A stretch of DNA of 64,000 nucleotides, from the NCBI GenBank assembly GCA_033439265.1, contig JAVTVX010000019.1, forward strand, positions 7,509,501-7,573,500. The letters are read 5' to 3'. The position numbers and the translations under genes are program-made. Of this stretch, positions 57,620 to 64,000 are shown one piece after another. The stretch is from Dillenia suffruticosa (lineage: Eukaryota > Streptophyta > Magnoliopsida > Dilleniales > Dilleniaceae). Positions within the stretch are counted from its first letter, which is position 1. Each line of letters begins with the position of its first letter. The notes beneath the pieces were generated by a model that saw nothing but the letters and a program-made list of their open reading frames with translations, did not search any database and was not told the origin of the DNA.

Positions 57620-58005
57620 TGTCACAAAATTGGATTAGCCTCTATTATTCACATTCCAAATGCCTTGGTAGTGAAATGATCGACAAATTTTCAAAAACCC
57701 TTTCTCTTTCTATCAAAATCTCTCTCTTTCTCACTTGCTCTCAAAACCTTAAAAAAAAAAGGTTTCTTCCTTTTGTCATATTAAAAAGAGAGTGTTGTGC
57801 CTTCCTCTCTTATTTCAAAAATTCATGTCAGTTCATTCATTACCAATTGAAGAAGTGCTTTTCTTTTGAAAATAAAGAGAGGAGAGTTGGGAGGTTAAGG
57901 GGTAGTTACCAAAAACCATCCCACCTTTTTTTTTTTAATTTAAACAATATATGTTGGAAAGAGTTGGATCCACCTATATGGGTAGACCCGCCCCATATTC
58001 CAACA
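57620..58005 (-). repeat. Putative 3' LTR of the second copia
   Basis: In minus sense it begins TGTTGGAATATGGGGCGGG right after a purine tract. The other end is uncertain; TGTCACAAAATTGG at 57620 is one possible edge. No second LTR copy is available for comparison. Confidence 0.45.
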
Positions 58006-59080
58006 TCTCTCACTTGTACGTGAGGGCTAAACTCGTACACAGTGTGATCATTATTATCAAACACCAATTTCATACAGACAAGTGGATCGTGTGACTTGCG
58101 AGAATATCAAGAGCTCCAGAGCTATTCACTGGTTAAAAATATATAGCTGCTTATCGTCAATGTGGTGATGAGGACATCCTATCTCGCTATACCCTAAATC
58201 TCTTTTATTCGACACAGTCAACGTATTTCACATCCCTAAAAAACAATGTAAGAGTATACTTGATTCAATTCCAATCATGTATTCACAATTACTTTAAACA
58301 CTAAAACATAGATATAATTGATCAGTCTGTGAATACAGATCAATGTGTCGGTCAAAGACAGTCTTCCCTTTAGACTATTAACTTTCAATCTTATCTTAAC
58401 TATTTTCCTAAACATATACTGTCAAATCGAATCAACCATAGTTTCTTGATGATATACTAAAGTAACAACACAAAATAAAATCTCAAGAGACAAACAAAAA
58501 TCCTAAGGGTATAAATTGAGGTTAAATATGAACTTCCGAGTCTCACATAATAATGTGAAGAGAGATGCACCATTTCATTACCCATGTGGTTACATAAGCA
58601 CACGTGGTATGAAACATGTGTTACGATACCCTTTTTTCCCATTTAGAAGCATATGTCTTTTTTCTTAAAATTAATGCATCGTATAAATATTAGTCCAAAT
58701 GTACATAACACTTGATCTAAATTTTTCTTCTTACAATTCCTTAAAATAAAATCTCACAATATCAATGAAAAAACTCACATCTGGCTATTAGACAAACTCA
58801 ATGGATTGTGGGGAATTCATTTCGATTACCATATATATATATATACAATAGGTAATCTCTTCTTAATACTTAACTAAAGCGGCATAATATGTTAATCCAC
58901 CACAAATTAACATTGACTCATCTTTACATATCACATAGATATTAGAGACGATTGCTCGTGTGAGAGAGTCAATCTCAAAACTTATCTAATATATTTTCAA
59001 CCACAAACACAAGAATTTTGAATACAAAACAAAATTCAAATATCATTGAATATGAGTATTACACCATATACTCTGTATAT
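58006..59080 (-). other. Spacer between copia Pol and the 3' LTR
   Basis: In minus sense the spacer runs from the end of Pol to GTACAAGTGAGAGA (58006-58019), the purine tract. Long 3' spacers of this kind occur in some copia lineages. No gene seen. Confidence 0.55.
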
Positions 59081-59640
59081 TATTACAATCACAATCACAA
59101 TCACAATATTGTCATAATCTATGTAACCCAAAAAACCTAACATATCACACAAACATGTCTTTAGGTGTTGGTTTCGTAAAATAACTATCATCAAATGCGT
59201 AGGTATATAATTTAGTGTCATTTCTCTCTTTTCAATCATGTCTTTGACAAAATTAAATTTTGTATCTATACGTTTGGTTTTGTTATCATATTTGGAGTCT
59301 CTAGTGTAAGCAACAACTAACTCATTATCACAAAGTCATGACTCCCATTGAATTGTTTACTACTCCAAAATATTATAAAAATCTACACAACTAAATTTCT
59401 CCGTGAACTGCGGAAGTACAGTCCAGAAAACCTACTTCCATCGTAGAAATGGATACACATGTTTGTTTCTTATTACTCTATGGGATAACGTTATCATTGA
59501 GCAAGCAAACAGAATCAGAGGTAGATTTTTTTCTCATCTAAATCACCGCCCTAATCACTATTTGTATATCATTTCAATACTAGATTTTTCCCTTAATAAT
59601 GAAGGAAATAATTTACAATTCAGTTTAGGTATCTCAATTT
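59036..59640 (-). pseudogene. pol: copia RNase H remnant
   Basis: Minus-strand translation contains KKQTCVSISTMEVGF near 59560 (an STMEAEF-like motif whose second Glu appears as Gly). Further on come a TKRIDTKFNFVKD-type block and the 59239 frame MIEKREMTLNYIPTHLMIV, ending in the region usually reading ADPLTK (here ILRNQHLK). These match the C-terminal RNase H of copia Pol with several stops between. A GATTGT repeat just downstream encodes the IVIVIV run. Confidence 0.75.
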
Positions 59641-59899
59641 CTATTCATATCAATCCAATCACTTATTTTTAATTGGACAGATATCTGCTGACCAAACTCA
59701 TAGTATGACAAATATTTGGAGGAGTACACATCATAACATACTTTTAGCTCCCAACTGTGCTAATATGTTATACCGTGGACATTTCATTTAATCATAAGGA
59801 GATTTAGGGTATTGCATCGCTTGAACTATCACCTTTAGCCACAAGAGTATTAATGGATTTGTAGTTTTTAACTTAGTATTGTCGCAGAGTTTTTATAAT

Positions 59900-60560
59900 A
59901 TGTGACTCTTGAGATAATCTCAATAATCTCTTGGAACGATATCTATGAGTTTTAATTCTCAATTTATCTCAAACCATAACCTTTATCTCAAAATTGAAAG
60001 ACAACCATTTCAAAATTTGAAGGATATACTTCTTATCACTCGTGGCTAATAAAATGTCCTCGGTATATAGGAATATAATTACAAATTTGTTATTGGACTT
60101 CTTAACATAAATACAATGGTTTTCGTCCATCATGACAAAATCGTAAGAGATCACACCTCCGTAGAATCTCAAATACCATTGTCTCAAAGACTACTTAAGA
60201 CCATAAAGTGATCTACTCAATTTACATACTCTTTCTTCGTGGCCTTTAATGACAAAACTCTCTCGTTATGCCATATAGAGTTTTTCCTCAAGTTCTTTAC
60301 TGAGAAAGACAATCTTCACATATGACGTAATTCTAAATCCAAATTGCCACTATAATAATATGTGAAATGAGGTAAATCTCACTTTTGTAAAAAAATGTTT
60401 CCTTATAATCAATACTCTTTTAGAGAGTGTAACCTTTTACCACCAGTTAAGCATTATACCTCTCAGTAATTCTATCTGCCCTACACTTTGTTTTGAGAAC
60501 TCAATTGCTCCCAATAACCTTGCTCTCTAGCAGAGGTTCAACCAATTCCTTAAATATGGT
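59900..60560 (-). pseudogene. pol: copia reverse transcriptase remnant, YVDD lost
   Basis: Minus-strand pieces in order: LVVKGYTL, SIDYKETF, a VKATKKEYVN-like block, then LRQWYLRFYGGVISYDFVMM, HCIYVKKSNNKFVI, FLYTEDILLAT and LSFNFEIKVM, the last blocks in the 59969-60187 frame. The catalytic box usually written YVDD is YTED, so one of its two aspartates is Glu. Frameshifts separate most blocks. Further fragments (HRYRSKRLLRLSQESHI; LVSRYLSN) continue toward RNase H. Confidence 0.82.
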
Positions 60561-60769
60561 TGGATCTCATTGACTTTAACTCCTTTTCCATTGCCTTTTC
60601 CATTTATCCTTGATAGAAATAGATAGGGTCTCATCTATGTTTTAAGCTCTTCTTTATATTCTGGAAAAACAATAAATACGTGCCCTTTAATCTCTAAATA
60701 ACAATTGGGCACATATTTTTTTAGCACTTTTCTGAGTTTGTAACTTAGTTAGATCATTAGAATTTAAAT

Positions 60770-61610
60770 TTCTCCCACTGGGATCAACATCATTCCAATG
60801 ATCTTGAATTAACTAATTCAAATAAATGCTCTATGTCCTTCATGTCACTTATGTTAGGAAATTCATTCTCCAGAAATGTCCATGATCCAATATTTGTTAT
60901 AGTACCATCTTCTCGTTTACCAACGAACACTTAACTTTTGGACTGGTTGGAGTATCCTATAAAGATAGTCTGGTTTTTACGGGGACCTATTTTTCCAAAC
61001 TTATTAGAAATCTTAAATACAGACGGCTGATCCCCGAGATCTGAGGTTGTTCAGACTTGACTTTCTACCGATTCAAAGTTCATATGATGTTAATGGTACT
61101 AATTTTGAAGACATTTTGTTTAAAATTTAACCCGTAGTTAACAAGACATCTCCCCAAAAGAAAATTGACAAGTTAATTTGTATCATCATGGATATTGTCA
61201 TATCCAACAATATCCTATTTCTTCCCTACTACAACACCACTTTACTGAGATATATAAAAAATGGTCAAATATCGGATTATATCTCTCTCATTACATAGAT
61301 CCTTAATTCCATCTAATAGATATTCACGCCATCTATTCATCCAATTCTCTAACTTGCTCATATAACGTCTAGGACACTCAAGTGTTCCAAACTTGCGAGA
61401 ATCAAATAAACACAACCAAATTGTGTGACGTCATTTATGAACATAATAAAACTCAAAATTCTATATCTTCTTGTCTTCATACTCATTGAATCACAAATGT
61501 CCGAATAGACTAATAGTAATAGAATTCAACCCAAATGACATTTTCAAATGATTTTCTCATCATTTTGCAGACATGACAATGTTCAACTTAATAGTTAAAT
61601 ATTCGTCCAT
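60770..61610 (-). pseudogene. pol: copia integrase remnant
   Basis: Minus-strand pieces include REYLLDGIKDLCNERDIIRY, a DMTISMM block, a FFWGDVLLTTG block, PLTSYELWIGRKSSL, TIFIGYSNQSK and GSWTFLENEF. These follow the order of the copia integrase core and its C-terminal region, the last with a shifted frame. The catalytic Glu region (VAERxNR-like) is degraded. Integrase in live copies inserts cDNA into the genome. Confidence 0.75.
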
Positions 61611-61939
61611 CACATTGCTAAATTATAAAACCATTTACAAATTGTCCAAAACCAACTCATGTTATTCAAGTGTAAATTTACCTTATCTTTCTGAAAGTTC
61701 AAAACATAGCCAAATTTTAAAAAAATCAATAACAGATAAGATTTCATTGTATTTCTAGCATGAAGAGAACATCATGTAGAATGAGAGTTTGAACACTTTG
61801 TGACTTCAATTTACAAATGTCAATTCCTCTAATTTCCATTCTTGTATTGATCCCCACATAGCTCAATCTCCTACCAAATGGAACTTGATAAATCTTTAAG
61901 TGTCTCTAGGTCTGTTCTTTTGTGATCCTTCTCAATTCT

Positions 61940-62664
61940 ACTTTCCTTTCTTGATCTGTTCTTTTGTGATCCTTCTCAATTCTACTTTCCTTTCTTGATT
62001 TCATTTTAGTCACTCTCACATTTAGAGTTCGAAACTCTCTTCAAACTAAACTCTAGAACAAAAGCATCAGATGTAGATCTTGCAGCACCAAGCCGCTCAT
62101 CCTCAAACTCAACGTGGTAAGCAACATCTGAGAAAGTCTTCATACTGTTATTGTGAATAAAATTGACTTTTGGGTGCTCCCATTTGGTAGGAAGGGATCG
62201 GATGGACTTGAACTTTCTGTTTATTGGTGAGAACTTGACCAATTGACTATCATCTCTCTAATCATTATAGACATGACCTTTAATTGTTGTTGGATACTAT
62301 GACTATCTCACTTTTATTCAGTATCAAACTTTATATTTTTTGTCCAAGATGAGTCACTGATACCTCCATGTTTTACCATGAGGTACATCCAAATGCCACG
62401 AGTAATCGCACATTGCTCATATTCGGGTATCATGTCATTACTCACAGAGTTAACCAGGGTTGCACGAAACAGTAGAATATATCATTTTCCATGCCTGGTA
62501 AACCTCTTGTTCTCTCCTTTACGGAATAGCATTGCCTACACCAAGATCTGACATGACATGCTTGATACCTTCCAAGGTATCTTGTTCTTTCAGCACATAT
62601 CTCATTTTATGGCGTCAAATCCTATGTCGTCGCCATTCAATTTGTCACCTCTATTCAAGTCCAT
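61940..62664 (-). pseudogene. gag: copia gag remnant
   Basis: The probable start is the ATG at 62664 (MDLNRGDKLNGDD). After stops and frameshifts, further Gag-like pieces include EYEQCAITRGIWMYL, a KHGG block and then the 62242-62006 frame: IRSLPTKWEHPKVNFIHN, MKTFSDVAYHVEFEDERL and DAFVLEFSLKR. The order and wording fit the UBN2-like copia Gag. A zinc knuckle expected after this is not legible; only HKRTDL-like debris is seen. A direct repeat lies at about 61912-61954 / 61955-61997. Confidence 0.8.
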
Positions 62665-62672
62665 AATAATGG

Positions 62673-62684
62673 ACTTTGATACTA
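62673..62684 (-). promoter_or_regulatory. Candidate copia primer-binding site
   Basis: Minus strand reads TAGTATCAAAGT, resembling the TGGTATCAGAGC tRNA-Met site with three changes, nine bases before the gag ATG. The short spacing is normal for some copia lineages. Confidence 0.5.
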
Positions 62685-62749
62685 TGGTTTGGGTTTCTAG
62701 GAGAGTGGACACTAATACTAATACTCATATCATATATATAATTTTGTAT

Positions 62750-63646
62750 TCCAAAATTAACATTCATGACAAATCAACATCAGGTATAGAATTGAAAGTT
62801 CACTAGATTTTCAATCATCAAAGAGTCAATTTTCACATTAAGCATGCTAAAACTATTAATATCATGCATACTAGCCCTTTGCCTAGGAATCTTACTCTCA
62901 TTATATCAATCATATTGGTTAGAAGCCATATCATCCAATAATGACCATGCCTCATTATATAACTTGCTCATAAAAGCACCCCCAGCCACAATATCAATGG
63001 TAATTTTCACAAAATTTAAAAGACCACCATAAAATATTTGCAAAATCAACTAATCAAAAATACCATGATGTGGGCACCTTCTAATCAAATCCTTAAACTG
63101 TTCCTATGTATTATACAGCTCACCCTCAGATTGCCTAAAGCTAGTAATGTCGTTACGTAGTTTAGCTATCTTACCAGGTGGAAAATATTTAGCTAAAAAT
63201 ACCTGAGAAAGAATCTCCCAACTCGTAAAATGATTATCAAGGAATGAGTTTAGCCATACCTTTGTCTTTCCCTTAAGAGAGAAAGGGAATAACCTTAACT
63301 TGACGGCATCTACGCTGACTCCTTTTAGTTTGATAGTGTTGTTGATCTCTAGAAAACTTTTCAAGTGGCTATTTAGATCTTTGAATGCTTCACCACCAAA
63401 CTGATTTGCTTGTACCATCCCGATTAGACTTGGCTTGATCTCGAAATTGTTTGCCTCCACAGTTGGCCGTGCGATACTAGTTTGAATGTTCTGAAGTCTG
63501 GGTATCGAGTACTCTCTCATTGCTCTATTCTCATGGGCCATTGTTTCTTCTTCCTTAATTTCCTTGACTTGTCTATGAAGGGTTCATAATGTTTCTTCAA
63601 TCTCATGATTGAAATCAACTAAGTCAAGGCTCTTGGATCGCAGCAT
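62750..63646 (-). pseudogene. gag: Athila-like gag
   Basis: The likely start is the ATG at 63646; an in-frame TGA follows after about 20 codons. The 63541-63104 frame gives NRAMREYSIPRLQNIQTSIA, FEIKPSLIGMVQANQFGGEA, LRLFPFSLKGKTKVWLNSFL, SWEILSQVFLAKYFPPGKIA and KLRNDITSFRQSEGELY, a clear Athila-type Gag core. Beyond a stop, IFYGGLLNFVKITIDIVAGG, NEAWSLLDDMASNQYDW and a SMLNVKIDSL block continue to about 62790. This is the N-terminal half missing from the Athila-like element at 21.2-22.1 kb. Pol is absent because copia sequence starts near 62700. Confidence 0.88.
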
Positions 63647-64000
63647 GCTCTGTACGGAACCTAAAAATAGCACAAAATTCAAACTTCAAAACCAATTGCA
63701 AGAATCACTCAAGAAAATCTATAATGCCTATATATATATGTAGAAATTACAAAAACACAGCAAAATAATGCAAAAAGATACCCAAGGAGACAATAAGAAA
63801 ATTCTAAAAATTCACGAAAAAAATAGAAAAGTCTACAAAAATGACGGAATTTGATGAAAATAGGTCGGTGCTCATAGCTAAAGCTACTGGTTTTGTTCAG
63901 CAGGTTGACATCCTTCAAAACAAGTAGTTGTTTGACCAATTTCCTTAATCCATTTTCAGACAACCGAAAAAAAACCTAAGAAAACTAATTCTATATGGAA
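63647..64000. other. Window edge, probably Athila-like 5' leader
   Basis: Upstream of the gag start in minus sense. No LTR edge or primer site could be fixed before the window ends; the 63709-63963 frame has no recognised domain. Confidence 0.35.

Larger units (their letters stand above)
57620..62700 (-). mobile_element. Second decayed Ty1/copia element
   Basis: Minus-strand order is: 5' LTR stub and primer site (about 62673-62700), gag (62664 down to about 61940), integrase (about 61600-60900), RT (about 60560-59900), RNase H (about 59500-59080), a ~1-kb spacer, a purine tract (58019-58006) and a presumed 3' LTR ending at 58005. Translation is broken by many stops and frameshifts. It is a different family from the copia at 41278, with different gag wording and LTR ends. 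The 5' LTR seems cut off where Athila-like gag begins. Confidence 0.78.

Noticed and set aside
57619-58023. 134-codon plus-strand open frame
   Set aside because: It coincides with the presumed copia 3' LTR and purine tract; no domain is visible.
59403-59672. 89-codon plus-strand open frame
   Set aside because: It lies antisense to copia RNase H remnants, and its product has no recognisable domain.

Overview
The window looks like nuclear DNA from a flowering plant with a large, repeat-rich genome. It is AT-rich, has no prokaryotic gene organisation, and contains LTR retrotransposons primed by plant-type tRNA sites, a plant LINE, and two CACTA-type DNA transposon derivatives. I could not identify the species. 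I found no intact host gene. Nearly all recognisable coding sequence is decayed transposon protein, plus one small captured piece of an oxidoreductase gene.

Layout. 1-4464: AT-rich, microsatellites only. 4465-8326: a Ty3/gypsy solo LTR (minus) whose outer edge and flank are duplicated in tandem; target duplication ATATT. 8327-11432: nothing recognised. 11441-17057: a 5'-truncated LINE (plus) with 8-bp target duplications, split inside its reverse transcriptase by a 3.0-kb solo LTR (11735-14733; target duplication CCCTT). 17066-18976: nothing recognised except C and A tracts. 18977-23474: an Athila-like, gag-only Ty3 element (minus). 25522-26334: a complete 813-bp CACTA derivative (target duplication AGT). 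26338-29150: non-coding, with a GC-rich fold-back near 28.55 kb. 29151-41188: a second CACTA derivative (target duplication ATT), split by a decayed Ty3/gypsy element (32004-40571, minus) that has lost its integrase core. 41278-56329: a Ty1/copia element (plus) split by a 9.4-kb insert (about 45337-54712). 57600-62690: a second decayed Ty1/copia element (minus). 62750-63646: Athila-like gag (minus).

The 9.4-kb insert is the least conventional part. It holds about twenty copies of a near-perfect hairpin (ATAGTAA-ATG-TTACTAT) in 178-bp tandem units, three separate arrays of one GC-rich ~67-bp unit, shared A-rich modules, a captured exon-like fragment of an alkenal/quinone oxidoreductase gene, and a perfect hairpin near its right edge. 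This suggests a large non-autonomous DNA transposon or Helitron-like carrier, but I could not fix its ends.

Nothing here works as a gene system. The coding pieces have stops, frameshifts and lost catalytic residues. What can be read is an insertion history: LINE then solo LTR; CACTA then gypsy; copia then composite insert. Restored reading frames and target duplications support it.
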